DNA from: Microbacterium terrae
GTDB taxonomy: Bacteria > Actinomycetota > Actinomycetes > Actinomycetales > Microbacteriaceae
Length of the DNA stretch: 64,000 bases
Reading direction: 5' to 3'
NCBI RefSeq assembly: GCF_017831975.1
Contig: NZ_JAFDSS010000001.1
Coordinates: 1 to 64,000 of the forward strand
The notes beneath the pieces are model-generated. The model had not been told where the DNA came from and did no database searches. It was given only the letters and a program-made list of their open reading frames with translations. The position numbers and the translations under genes are program-made. Shown one piece after another: positions 7,891 through 16,364 of the stretch (position 1 is the stretch's first letter; every line of letters starts with the position of its first letter).

Positions 7891-8814
7891 ATGACCCTCA
7901 CCTCGGTTCCGCCCACCACAGAGGCTGTCGTCGCCTCCGCCCCCGCGCAGGTCGACACGGCGCCAGCCCCGGGGAGGCGTCGCGTCCCGTGGCGCGTGCG
8001 CTTCACGCGGTCCGCACTGCCGACCGCGGCGATGTGGATCCTCGCGGCGCTGTTCCTCGTGCCGATCCTGTGGCTGATCCTGAGCTCTCTCAAGCCGGCC
8101 GGCGAGCTGTTCACCTTCCCGCTGAGCGTCTTCCCCGAGAACCCGACCCTCGAGAACTACGCCGGCGCGTGGGAGAAGATCGACTTCGCGCGGTACGTCG
8201 GCAACACCGCTCTCGTGGCCACCGTCACCACCGCGCTCACCGTCTTCGTGAGCGCCTGCACGGGCTACGCGCTCGCGAAGTACCAGTCCTGGGTGCTCCG
8301 CGCACTGTTCATCTGCTTCCTCGCGACGACCATGCTCCCCACCGAGGTGATCCTCAGCCCGTCGTTCATCGTGGTGCGAAACCTCGGCCTGTACGACACG
8401 CTCGCCGGCGTCATCGTGCCGTCGATCATCACCGCGACCGGCATCTTCATGTTCCGGCAGTTCTTCATGACCGTGCCCGACGAGCTGATCGATGCCGCGC
8501 GCATGGACGGCGCCCGGGAGCTGACGATCTTCTTCCGCATCATGCTTCCGCTGGCCTCGCCCATCCTCGTCACCCTGGCGATCTTCTCGTTCCAGTGGCG
8601 ATGGAACGACTACGTCTGGCCGCTCATCGTGCTCAACTCGCCCGAGCTGTTCACGCTGCAGACGGCGCTGCGCTCGCTCGTCGGCGCCGAGAACATCCAG
8701 TGGTCGCTGCTGCTTGCGGCATCCGTCATCTCGATCCTCCCGCTGCTGGTCATCTTCCTGATCTTCCAGAAGTACATCGTCAGCGCCGATCTGAACGCGG
8801 GGCTGAAGGATTGA
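7891..8814 (+). CDS. CUT1 sugar ABC transporter permease (MalG/UgpE type)
   Basis: 307 residues, starting at ATG 7891; an in-frame start at 7843 lies inside the previous gene and lacks a ribosome binding site, whereas AGAAAAGAG precedes 7891. Six membrane segments, with the periplasmic loop pattern FPLSVFPENPTLENY typical of MalG-type subunits. The EAA loop is degenerate at its start (IDAARMDGARELTIFFRIMLP, about 199-219). It completes the transport channel. The stop codon is only two bases before the GTG of the next gene, so the downstream enzyme is translationally coupled to uptake. Confidence 0.93.
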   Translation: MTLTSVPPTTEAVVASAPAQVDTAPAPGRRRVPWRVRFTRSALPTAAMWILAALFLVPILWLILSSLKPAGELFTFPLSVFPENPTLENYAGAWEKIDFARYVGNTALVATVTTALTVFVSACTGYALAKYQSWVLRALFICFLATTMLPTEVILSPSFIVVRNLGLYDTLAGVIVPSIITATGIFMFRQFFMTVPDELIDAARMDGARELTIFFRIMLPLASPILVTLAIFSFQWRWNDYVWPLIVLNSPELFTLQTALRSLVGAENIQWSLLLAASVISILPLLVIFLIFQKYIVSADLNAGLKD

Positions 8815-8816
8815 GC

Positions 8817-10481
8817 GTGCCGGCTCGCACGGCGACGGCCGTCGACCTCGACCTCGCCGCGCTCGCCGACCGCGCACGCGTCAGCACGAGCGGTGACGCC
8901 TACTCGCCGTACCTTCCGGCGCACCGGCGTGCGATGCGGCGCGCGCTCATCGCCGTCGCTCTCGCGGTGGTCGACGGCGCAGCGGCCGCCGAGCATCGCG
9001 AACGGACGGATGCTGCGCTCGACGATCTCACCCTGACGCAGCGCCCGTCGGGTCTGTTCGCCGGAGGGGACAACGGCGAGTCGCCGCCCGACAGCTCGTT
9101 CACCGCGAACGACCTGTGTCGCGCGATCCGCCTGATCGACAGGTCGGGAGTCGCGGGTCTCGATGCCCAGCGTGCGCGCCTGGTCGAGATCGGGTCGAGG
9201 CTCGCCCCGGCCCTGCTGGTCGGCGGCGTCCACACGCCGAACCACCGTTGGGAGATCGCGTCGGCCCTCGCGGCCCTCGGTGAGGTTCTCGGGCACCCTT
9301 CCCTCAGCGAAGGCGCGATCGCCTGGCTCGCCGAGGGGGTCGATATCGACGCCGACGGGATGTACTCGGAGCGCAGCGCGAACTACGCCGTGCACGTGAG
9401 CGGACCGTGCTTGATCGAGCTCGCGCGGCTGCTCGGCCGCGACGACCTCGCCGCGGCGGTCGAGCGCAATCTGCGTGCGACGCTTCCGCTCATCGATGAT
9501 CGCGGCCGGGTCGAGACCGTGCACTCGCGCCGACAGGACCAGTCGGGCGACTTCGACGCCGAGCCGTACCTTCCCCTGCTGCTGTGGGCAGCCCGCCGCA
9601 CGCAGGACGCGCGCTTCACTGCAGCCGCAGATGACATCGTCCGTCGAGGGCTGACGGATCCGGCATCCCGTCTCGTCGAGATCCTCGACGCGCACGACGA
9701 CGCCCCGCTGCCGCCTGGTGCGCCGCGGTCGGACCACGAGACGGCCGTCCTTCCCAGTTCGGGCCTGGTGCGCTGGCGCGACGACGCCCTCACCACCACG
9801 GTGTTCGCCGGGTCGGACTTCGCCACCACCGGGCGTATCGCGTCCGGGCTCTCGAACTCCTCCACGCTCGTGCGTGCGCGTCGCGGCGACCTCGAGCTGC
9901 GCGCACTGCGTATCGCCCCCGAGTTCTTCGGCATCGGAGCCCTGCGCCCCCGGCTCGTCTTCGCCGACGAACACACCGCGGTGCTGCAGGAGTCGCGCTC
10001 GGCGGCGTTCTACGGGCCGCTGCCCATCACGCGTCTGCGCGCAGGCGGCGACTACCCGCTCACTCCCGACGGCCGGTTCTTCGCGGCGATGGACTTCGGG
10101 GCGCGGCCGAAGCATCCGCATACGCTCCGGAGCGACGTCACGATCTCGCGCGCAGCGTCGGGCTTCACCCTCGATGCCGCGTGGCAGGGCATGGATGTTC
10201 CGGTGGCCGTCGAGCTCGTGTTCCCCGCCGGCCACTCGGTGCTCGGAGCGGACTTCGATGCCGCGGTCGACGCGCTGGTTCCCACCGGAGCCTCGTTCGT
10301 CGTCCGATCGCCGAGCGGTGCCGAACTCGCAGTGTCGTGGACGGGCGGCGAGCCCGCTGTGACAGGATTCGACGAGGGCGAGTCGTTCACCGCGGTGGGC
10401 GGACGAGACCGCGTCGACGGCGTCCGGGTTCTGGTGCCGACGCGCACCACCCGCGACTTCGTTCTGACGGTCTCGCTCTGA
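8817..10481 (+). CDS. Unassigned carbohydrate-active protein, possibly (alpha/alpha)6 toroid
   Basis: 554 residues, no signal peptide, so cytoplasmic. GTG at 8817 sits six bases after GAAGGA; a TTG at 8811 would leave no spacing. The N-terminal 300 residues are helical, with GLFAGGDNGESPPDSSF, GGVHTPNHRWEIASAL and MYSERSANYAVHV; His, Arg, Glu and Tyr in these stretches are likely catalytic or binding residues. The C-terminal half looks like beta-sandwich. The architecture recalls heparinase II/III-like lyases and some newer glycoside hydrolase families, but I do not recognise the family with certainty. Its place between the transporter and a GH95 fucosidase says it acts on the imported oligosaccharide. 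Cleavage mechanism and substrate are unknown. Confidence 0.6.
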   Translation: MPARTATAVDLDLAALADRARVSTSGDAYSPYLPAHRRAMRRALIAVALAVVDGAAAAEHRERTDAALDDLTLTQRPSGLFAGGDNGESPPDSSFTANDLCRAIRLIDRSGVAGLDAQRARLVEIGSRLAPALLVGGVHTPNHRWEIASALAALGEVLGHPSLSEGAIAWLAEGVDIDADGMYSERSANYAVHVSGPCLIELARLLGRDDLAAAVERNLRATLPLIDDRGRVETVHSRRQDQSGDFDAEPYLPLLLWAARRTQDARFTAAADDIVRRGLTDPASRLVEILDAHDDAPLPPGAPRSDHETAVLPSSGLVRWRDDALTTTVFAGSDFATTGRIASGLSNSSTLVRARRGDLELRALRIAPEFFGIGALRPRLVFADEHTAVLQESRSAAFYGPLPITRLRAGGDYPLTPDGRFFAAMDFGARPKHPHTLRSDVTISRAASGFTLDAAWQGMDVPVAVELVFPAGHSVLGADFDAAVDALVPTGASFVVRSPSGAELAVSWTGGEPAVTGFDEGESFTAVGGRDRVDGVRVLVPTRTTRDFVLTVSL

Positions 10482-10553
10482 GACGCCGCCAGGCCCGAGC
10501 GCGGTGAGCGCTCGGCGTCGAGCACCGTTGTACTGAGCCGATGGAGGTGACGC

Positions 10554-12932
10554 GTGAGCGATCATGTGCTGTGGTACCGCGAGCCGGCGCGGACGTGGAC
10601 GCAGGCGCTACCTGTCGGCAACGGAGCGCTCGGGGCGATGTGCTTCGGCGAACTCGCTGACGCACTCGTGCAGCTCAACGACGAGACGGCCTGGTCGGGA
10701 AGCCCGCAGAGCGAGTCCGCCGAGCCGGTCGTCTCGGCGGAGGATGCCCGAGCGGCGCTGGACGCCGCCCGCGCGCACATGACGCGCGGCGAATACCCCG
10801 AGGCGGATGCCGCGGTGCGCCGCCTCCAGCACCGACACACGCAGGCCTACCTGCCGTTCGGCGACCTGCGCGTACAGGTGACCGCGCGGGGCGAGGCGCC
10901 CGACACCGCAGGCGGGCCCGCCCAGGCGTATCGCCGCGAGCTCGACCTGACCACCGCGACCCACTCCGCGATCGGGTCGATCGCCGGCATCGCCGTGTCG
11001 CACTCGACCTGGGTGAGCGGGCCCCACGGGGTGCTGGTGCACACGTTCGAGTCGGAGGAGCCGGTCGACGTGCAGGTGCTGCTCGACACCCCGCTCCGCG
11101 AGACGCGACGCGATGGCGTCGCCCTCGAGCAGACCGTGCACGTGCGGCTGCCGACCGACGTGGTCCCCGGCCACGATGACGCTGACGAACCCATCCGCTA
11201 CGCCGCCGATGAGGAGTCGGTCGCGGGCGTCGTCCACGCAAGGGTCGAGACCGACGGTGTCGCCGAGGGCGACAGCATCCGGAACGCACGGACGGTGACG
11301 GTGGTGCTCGCCACCGACACGACGTTCACGCGCATCGGCGAGCCGCTCGAGGCAGACGTCGCCGCGGCCGAGGCTCGGGCTCGGGCGCGTGTCGATGCAG
11401 CGCTCGTCGATGGCATCGACGCGGTGCGCGCACGCCAGCTGGCCGACCACGCGGCGCTGTACGACGCCGCGGCGATCCGGCTCGGCGACTCGACGCACGA
11501 CGGCTCGGACACCCTTTCGCGCCTCAGAGCGGTCAACGGCTCCGACGCGGCGGACCTGCCGGCCGACCCGGGGCTCGCGGCGCTGCTGTTCCACTACGGC
11601 CGGTACCTGCTGATCTGCTCGTCGCGCCCGGGCGGGCTGCCGGCGACCCTGCAGGGCATCTGGAACGATCAGCTTCGCCCGCCGTGGAGCTCGAACTACA
11701 CGACCAACATCAACGTCGAGATGAACTACTGGGGGGCGCACACCACCTCGCTCAGCGAGACCGAGGATCCGCTGGTCGCGCTCATCGCGGCGCTCGCCGT
11801 CCGCGGCGCCGAGACGGCTGAGCGCCTCTACGACGCGCCGGGGTGGGTCGCCCACCACAACACCGACGCGTGGGCGTACACGCAGCCCGTCGGCGGGGGA
11901 GAGCACGACCCCGCGTGGGCGTTCTGGCCGATGGCGGGGCTGTGGCTGTGCCTGCATCTCGCCGACCGCGACAGGTTCGGCGTGGCCGACCGGCAGGAGC
12001 TGGAGCGCACGTTCGACATCGTGCGCGGTGCGGTGGAGTTCGCTCAGGCCTGGGTGTCGCGCCAGCCCGACGGCACGCTCGGCACCCTGCTGTCGACCTC
12101 ACCCGAGACCGACTTCACGACCGCAGACGGTGCCCGAGGATCGGTCGCACGGTCGGCGACGCTCGACCTCGTGCTGCTGCACGCGAACTTCGGCTACCTG
12201 ACGGACCTCGCCGAGCGCCTCGGCCGCGCAGACGACCCCGTCGTCGTGGCCGCGCGCGACATGCTGACGGATCTCCCCGGCATTCCGCTGACCGATGACG
12301 GATCGGTCGCGGAGTGGCGCGACGCGGTCACCCCGACCGATCCGCATCACCGGCACGTCTCGCCGCTCCTGTTCGCCTACCCGGGCGTCGGCCAACTCGA
12401 TGAGGTGCTCGCGGCGGCGACACGCAGGTTCCTGGACCTGCGCGGCGACGAGTCGACAGGATGGTCGCTGGCGTGGAAGCTCGCGCTGCGTGCCCGCCTG
12501 AGCCAGCCCGACCGGGTCGACCGTCTGCTCGCACTCGTGTTCCGCGACATGCGCGACGACCGCGGCGGCGAGTCGGGCGGTCTCTACGACAACCTCCTCG
12601 CCGCGCACCCGCCGTTCCAGATCGACGGCAACCTGGGCTACACGGCCGCCGTCGCCGAGATGCTCGTGCACTCCCACGGCGAGGGCCTCCGGCTGCTGCC
12701 GGCGGTGCCGGCATCCTTCGGATCCGGTGAGGTGCGCGGGCTCGTCGCCCGACCCGGTGTCGCGCTCGCATTCTCGTGGGACACGGCGGAGGACGCGCCG
12801 CGGCTGACGTCGCTGCGGATGCGCGCGATGACGAATGCCGCGCGGCGCACGCATCGCGTCGACCACCCCGGCGGCGCACTCGTCGTCACGCTCGACGACG
12901 GCGAGTGGCACGAGGTCGACCTGCGCGGGTGA
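10554..12932 (+). CDS. GH95 alpha-L-fucosidase
   Basis: 792 residues, full family length, no signal peptide. GTG at 10554 stands behind GGAGGTGA. The N-terminal beta-domain has LPVGNGALGAMCFG and LNDETAWSGSP, typical of GH95. The helical catalytic barrel carries TTNINVEMNYW (about 382-392) with the two Asn that activate water, SPETDF (about 516-521) supplying the probable acid Glu, and FQIDGNLGYTAAVAEML (about 687-703). GH95 enzymes remove alpha-1,2-linked L-fucose or L-galactose by inversion, so the cluster probably targets fucosylated glycans. It is the last gene of the rightward operon, 72 bases after its neighbour, and converges on the gene at 12961. Confidence 0.92.
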   Translation: MSDHVLWYREPARTWTQALPVGNGALGAMCFGELADALVQLNDETAWSGSPQSESAEPVVSAEDARAALDAARAHMTRGEYPEADAAVRRLQHRHTQAYLPFGDLRVQVTARGEAPDTAGGPAQAYRRELDLTTATHSAIGSIAGIAVSHSTWVSGPHGVLVHTFESEEPVDVQVLLDTPLRETRRDGVALEQTVHVRLPTDVVPGHDDADEPIRYAADEESVAGVVHARVETDGVAEGDSIRNARTVTVVLATDTTFTRIGEPLEADVAAAEARARARVDAALVDGIDAVRARQLADHAALYDAAAIRLGDSTHDGSDTLSRLRAVNGSDAADLPADPGLAALLFHYGRYLLICSSRPGGLPATLQGIWNDQLRPPWSSNYTTNINVEMNYWGAHTTSLSETEDPLVALIAALAVRGAETAERLYDAPGWVAHHNTDAWAYTQPVGGGEHDPAWAFWPMAGLWLCLHLADRDRFGVADRQELERTFDIVRGAVEFAQAWVSRQPDGTLGTLLSTSPETDFTTADGARGSVARSATLDLVLLHANFGYLTDLAERLGRADDPVVVAARDMLTDLPGIPLTDDGSVAEWRDAVTPTDPHHRHVSPLLFAYPGVGQLDEVLAAATRRFLDLRGDESTGWSLAWKLALRARLSQPDRVDRLLALVFRDMRDDRGGESGGLYDNLLAAHPPFQIDGNLGYTAAVAEMLVHSHGEGLRLLPAVPASFGSGEVRGLVARPGVALAFSWDTAEDAPRLTSLRMRAMTNAARRTHRVDHPGGALVVTLDDGEWHEVDLRG

Positions 12933-12960
12933 CGACGGATGCCGCCCCTCGGCGCGCGCG

Positions 12961-13464
12961 TCAGCAGACGACCCGGCCGTGGTTCATGATGTCGTCGTCA
13001 GGCGTGTCCCGCGTGACGAGGGCTTTCAGCATGCCGGCCGCCGTCGCTACCTTCCCCTTCGCGGGCTCCCAGAACTCTGTCTCGACCGGGGTGACGCGCA
13101 GCAGCGCGATGCCCGGGGTGTCGAGTCCGTCCGCGAACCAGATGTCGAGGTCAGGCGTGTAGAGCTCCTTCATCCGCTCGGTGTCGTGGACGACGCTCGC
13201 GCGCCCCGCGACGGAGACGTATCGGTGGCCCTTCGCGTCGCAGTACGACAGCCCGATATCGCGGTCCGCCTCAGCCTCCTCCACCTTCTTCGAATCCTCC
13301 GCGGTGAAGAACCAGATGTCGCCCGCGTCGTCCATCTCGCGCGTGCTCATCGGTCTGCTCACGAGATTCCCCGACTCGTCCTGTGTCGTGAGCATCGTGA
13401 AGTCGATGTCTTCGACGAGTTCCTTCACCTTGGCGATGGCTTCTGCGCCTGTCATCTCGGTCAT
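12961..13464 (-). CDS. Pyridoxamine-5'-phosphate-oxidase-fold general stress protein
   Basis: 167 residues with a split-barrel flavin-binding fold: IDFTMLTTQDESGNLVSRPMS (first strands), IWFFTAEDSKKVEEAEAD, YVSVAGRASVVHD and a C-terminal VETEFWEPAKGKVAT. This pattern matches the general stress protein 26 family, which binds FMN/FAD or deazaflavin; physiological substrates are mostly unknown. ATG 13464 was chosen because the fold starts directly after it; longer in-frame extensions have low-complexity sequence. It is a single gene converging with the GH95 gene and divergent from the acidic-protein operon, and is unrelated to the sugar genes on present evidence. Confidence 0.85.
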   Translation of the reverse strand: MTEMTGAEAIAKVKELVEDIDFTMLTTQDESGNLVSRPMSTREMDDAGDIWFFTAEDSKKVEEAEADRDIGLSYCDAKGHRYVSVAGRASVVHDTERMKELYTPDLDIWFADGLDTPGIALLRVTPVETEFWEPAKGKVATAAGMLKALVTRDTPDDDIMNHGRVVC

Positions 13465-13662
13465 GTCTCGATGGTGAGCCGAGTCGCGTGGAGCCGACAG
13501 GGGATTGACACGCGCTCCGCGAAGAGGCATCGCGCGCGATCGCGGGTCGTGCCGCTTCACGACGAGCGGGCTTACCCGTCTCGAACCGGGAATGTCAACC
13601 CCCGGGCGTTGACGAGACGTCTTCCTGACAATGACTGCACGCAACCACAGAGATGGGAAGTG
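13465..13662. promoter_or_regulatory. Divergent intergenic region, no firm signals
   Basis: 198 bases between the stress-protein gene and the acidic-protein operon. It must hold promoters for both directions, and TTGACG at 13609-13614 is a possible -35 box for the rightward operon, but no convincing -10 box lies at the right distance. No strong palindrome was seen. Confidence 0.3.
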
Positions 13663-13884
13663 ATGACGTTGAGCATCGTCGAACCCCCCGAGCGGCCCAC
13701 GAGGCCTGATCACGACGAGCTTGTTCCGTCACCGCCCCCGGCAGCGACCGACCGCGTCGACGGCGACGATCTCACCGTCGATCTCGACGACGGATCAAGC
13801 GATGAGGACGACGAGTTCAGCGACGAGTTCGAAGAGCAGCTGCGCGAGCTGCTCGTGCAGGAGGGCATCATCGATGCCGAGTAG
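13663..13884 (+). CDS. Small acidic protein, first gene of a four-gene operon
   Basis: 73 residues, very acidic. The ATG at 13663 lies two bases after GGGAAG; a TTG at 13669 in the same frame has better spacing and is a possible alternative start. The first 35 residues are Pro-rich and disordered, the middle is an Asp/Glu run (SSDEDDEFSDEFEEQ), and the last 20 residues (LRELLVQEGIIDAE) could form one amphipathic helix. There is no Cys, no phosphopantetheine motif and no leader-peptide motif that I recognise. The stop is three bases before the next ATG, so it is co-translated with the acyl-CoA-dehydrogenase-like gene. A docking, chaperone or modified-peptide role is possible; none is shown. 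Confidence 0.7.
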   Translation: MTLSIVEPPERPTRPDHDELVPSPPPAATDRVDGDDLTVDLDDGSSDEDDEFSDEFEEQLRELLVQEGIIDAE

Positions 13885-13887
13885 GCG

Positions 13888-15000
13888 ATGACGATCCGGG
13901 GCTCCTCTTCGTCCGTGACGGAGATCCCCGATGCGGCGCTGGATCCGACAGCCGGGCAGAGTCCGATCATCGCGCATGCGCTCGCCTCGGCGCGCGGACG
14001 CCTGGGCGCTGAGGCGGCGATCGGTGATGTGCTGAACTGGTGCGTCGAGATCGCTGCAGATGTGCCGCTCGCCGGCGACGGCCGTACGCGCGAGCTGTGG
14101 GATCTGCTGGGGGCGGTCGCGGCCGTCGACGTCACCGCTGCGCGCGTTCTCGAACCGCATCTCGATGCGCTCAGCATCCTCCGCCAGTCCGGCGTCGTGG
14201 CGGCGGAAGGCGGTGTCGCGCCCGGCGCGCTCTCCGACATCGAGGCAGGGGAGACGTCGTCGTGGGGAGTGTTCGCCGCAGAGGCGCCGGGCATGCGCGT
14301 CGACGCAGTACCGGACGGCAGCGCCTGGCTGCTCACCGGGACGAAGCCGTGGTGCTCGCTCGCGGGGGTGCTCACCCACGCGCTCGTCACCGCATGGGTG
14401 GATGAGTCGCACCGCAGGATCTTCGCGGTCGATCTTCGATCCTCAGGCGTCGACGCCCATCCGGGTCCGTGGTCGCCTCACGGCCTGGCAGATGTCGTGA
14501 GTGCGCCCGTGGACTTCGACCGGGTACGCGCGGTGCCGCTCGGCGTTGACGACTGGTATCTCGAACGCCCCGGGTTCGCCTGGGGCGGCATGTCGGTCGC
14601 GGCGTGTTGGTGGGGTGGCGCGCTGCCTCTCCGTGACGCGCTGATCGCCGCCGCACGTTCGTCGCGCGCTGATCAGGTCGCCCTCGTTCACGCGGGAAGA
14701 GTGGATGCGGCGCTCTGGGCCGCTCGCGCCTGCCTCGCAGAAGCGGCGGCTCTGGTCGACCGAGGCGATTCTGCGGCGGTCGGCGACGGACTGCTCGCCC
14801 AGCGGGTGCGGGCCGTGGTCGCGGATGCCGCTGCTCTCGCCCTGGCCGAGTCGGATGCCGCGCTGGGCCCGGGGCCCCTCGTCGCCGACCCGGTGCATGC
14901 CCGTCGTGTGGCCGACCTGCATCTCTACCTCCGACAGCACCATGGCCTGCGCGACATGGCTCGCATCGGACGCGCGTTCCGTGAGCGGGGCGGTCGATGA
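13888..15000 (+). CDS. Acyl-CoA-dehydrogenase-like flavoprotein
   Basis: 370 residues. The middle beta-domain is recognisable: SSWGVFAAEAPGMRVDAV, WLLTGTKPWCSLAGVLTHALVTAW and a substrate-proximal FDRVRAVPLG. The C-terminal four-helix bundle ends with LHLYLRQHHGLRDMARIGR, similar to the FAD-contacting end of the family. The usual catalytic Glu is not obvious, so it may oxidise something other than an acyl-CoA thioester or bind flavin without classic catalysis. It overlaps the next gene by four bases (ATGA). In context it may desaturate or otherwise process an acyl or amino-sugar intermediate made with the deacetylase, methyltransferase and glycosyltransferase. Confidence 0.75.
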   Translation: MTIRGSSSSVTEIPDAALDPTAGQSPIIAHALASARGRLGAEAAIGDVLNWCVEIAADVPLAGDGRTRELWDLLGAVAAVDVTAARVLEPHLDALSILRQSGVVAAEGGVAPGALSDIEAGETSSWGVFAAEAPGMRVDAVPDGSAWLLTGTKPWCSLAGVLTHALVTAWVDESHRRIFAVDLRSSGVDAHPGPWSPHGLADVVSAPVDFDRVRAVPLGVDDWYLERPGFAWGGMSVAACWWGGALPLRDALIAAARSSRADQVALVHAGRVDAALWAARACLAEAAALVDRGDSAAVGDGLLAQRVRAVVADAAALALAESDAALGPGPLVADPVHARRVADLHLYLRQHHGLRDMARIGRAFRERGGR

Positions 15001-16364
15001 CCGCCGCGTTCAGCCACCTCGATCCCGGGACGCCCGAGGCGGTTTGGCGGGCCGACACGAGACTCGCATCGCTGCCCGCGCTCGACATCGACGTCGACGA
15101 TCTCATCGTCGTCTCCGCGCACCCCGACGATGAGACGCTGGGCGCCGGCGGGCTCATGCATCAGGTGTCGCGCAGAGAAGGCCGCGTGACGGTCGTGATC
15201 GCCACCGACGGTGAGGCGTCGTATCCCGATTCGAGCACATACAGCCCGACCGCGCTCGCCGGAAGGCGGAGGATCGAACTCATCACCGCCCTGCTCGCCG
15301 TCGCTCCTCGAGCGCGCGTGCACTTTCTCGCCTTGCCCGATGGGAGACTCGACGCGAGCGCGGCAGACCTCGAAGTCGCGCTCGCGGCCATCATCGACGC
15401 ATCGCCCGGCCGGCCCGAGCGCGCACTCATCGCAGCGCCGTGGTCGGGCGATGGTCACCGCGATCACAGAATCGCCGCCGAGTCCGTGTCACGGGTCGCT
15501 GGGCCCCGCGGCATCCGCCACGTCGGGTACCCGATCTGGCTGTGGCACTGGGGACTCCCGGAAGACGTGCCGTGGCGGCTCGGCTACGGGCTGGATCTCT
15601 CCGACGAAGACCGAGAGGCCAAGGAGCGGGCACTCCGCGCACACGTCTCGCAGGTTGCCAGGCTGTCGGATGCCCCTGGCGACGAGCCGATCATCTCGAG
15701 CGGAATGGCGAGTCACTTCGCGCGCGATCGCGAGTTATTCCTGACCGAATCGCGTGGCGACGCGGCATCGGTCGACGCTGCATGGTTCGACGACTTCTAC
15801 GCGCGCCACGATGATCCGTGGGGATTCGAGAGCCGCTGGTACGAGAAGCGCAAACGAGCTCTGCTGCTCGCCAGCCTGCCGTCGCCATCGCTCGGCTCGG
15901 TACTGGAGATCGGATGCGCGACCGGGCTCATCACGACCGAACTCGCCGAGCGCGCTCGACACGTCCTGGCGCTGGATGCTTCGTCCATCGCCCTCGACGC
16001 CGCGCGTGCACGCATCGGCGACGATCAGTCCGTCGATCTCCGGCTCGGCGTCGTGCCGGGGGACTGGCCGCACGGGGAGTTCGACACGATCGTGCTCTCC
16101 GAAGTCGGGTACTACTTCTCGCTGAGCGATCTCGATCGCACGGTCTCGCTGATCGACTCCGCGCTCGCCGCGGGAGGAACGCTGGTCGCATGCCACTGGC
16201 GGCATCCCGTCGCCGACTACCCGCTCACTGGCGACCAGGTGCATGCCCGGCTGCGGACAGTCGACGCATGGCACCGGCTGTCGTCGCACGAGGAGGAGGA
16301 CTTCGTCCTCGAGGTGTTCACCCGCGACACCGCGTCAGTCGCCCGGCGCGAAGGACTCGCATGA
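14997..16364 (+). CDS. PIG-L deacetylase fused to NodS-like SAM methyltransferase
   Basis: 455 residues, two enzymes in one chain. Residues about 35-240 are a PIG-L/LmbE deacetylase: AHPDDETLGAGG (41-52) supplies the zinc-binding His and Asp pair, and a later DGHRDHR gives the third ligand. Residues about 258-455 are a class I methyltransferase opening with DPWGFESRWYEKRKRALLL, a pattern seen in the nodulation protein NodS, then LEIGCATGLITTELA (about 302-316) as the SAM loop. PIG-L enzymes deacetylate GlcNAc-containing molecules and NodS N-methylates the freed amine, so the fusion probably makes an N-methylated glucosamine group in the cytoplasm. Both junctions in the operon overlap by four bases. 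Confidence 0.88.
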   Translation: MTAAFSHLDPGTPEAVWRADTRLASLPALDIDVDDLIVVSAHPDDETLGAGGLMHQVSRREGRVTVVIATDGEASYPDSSTYSPTALAGRRRIELITALLAVAPRARVHFLALPDGRLDASAADLEVALAAIIDASPGRPERALIAAPWSGDGHRDHRIAAESVSRVAGPRGIRHVGYPIWLWHWGLPEDVPWRLGYGLDLSDEDREAKERALRAHVSQVARLSDAPGDEPIISSGMASHFARDRELFLTESRGDAASVDAAWFDDFYARHDDPWGFESRWYEKRKRALLLASLPSPSLGSVLEIGCATGLITTELAERARHVLALDASSIALDAARARIGDDQSVDLRLGVVPGDWPHGEFDTIVLSEVGYYFSLSDLDRTVSLIDSALAAGGTLVACHWRHPVADYPLTGDQVHARLRTVDAWHRLSSHEEEDFVLEVFTRDTASVARREGLA

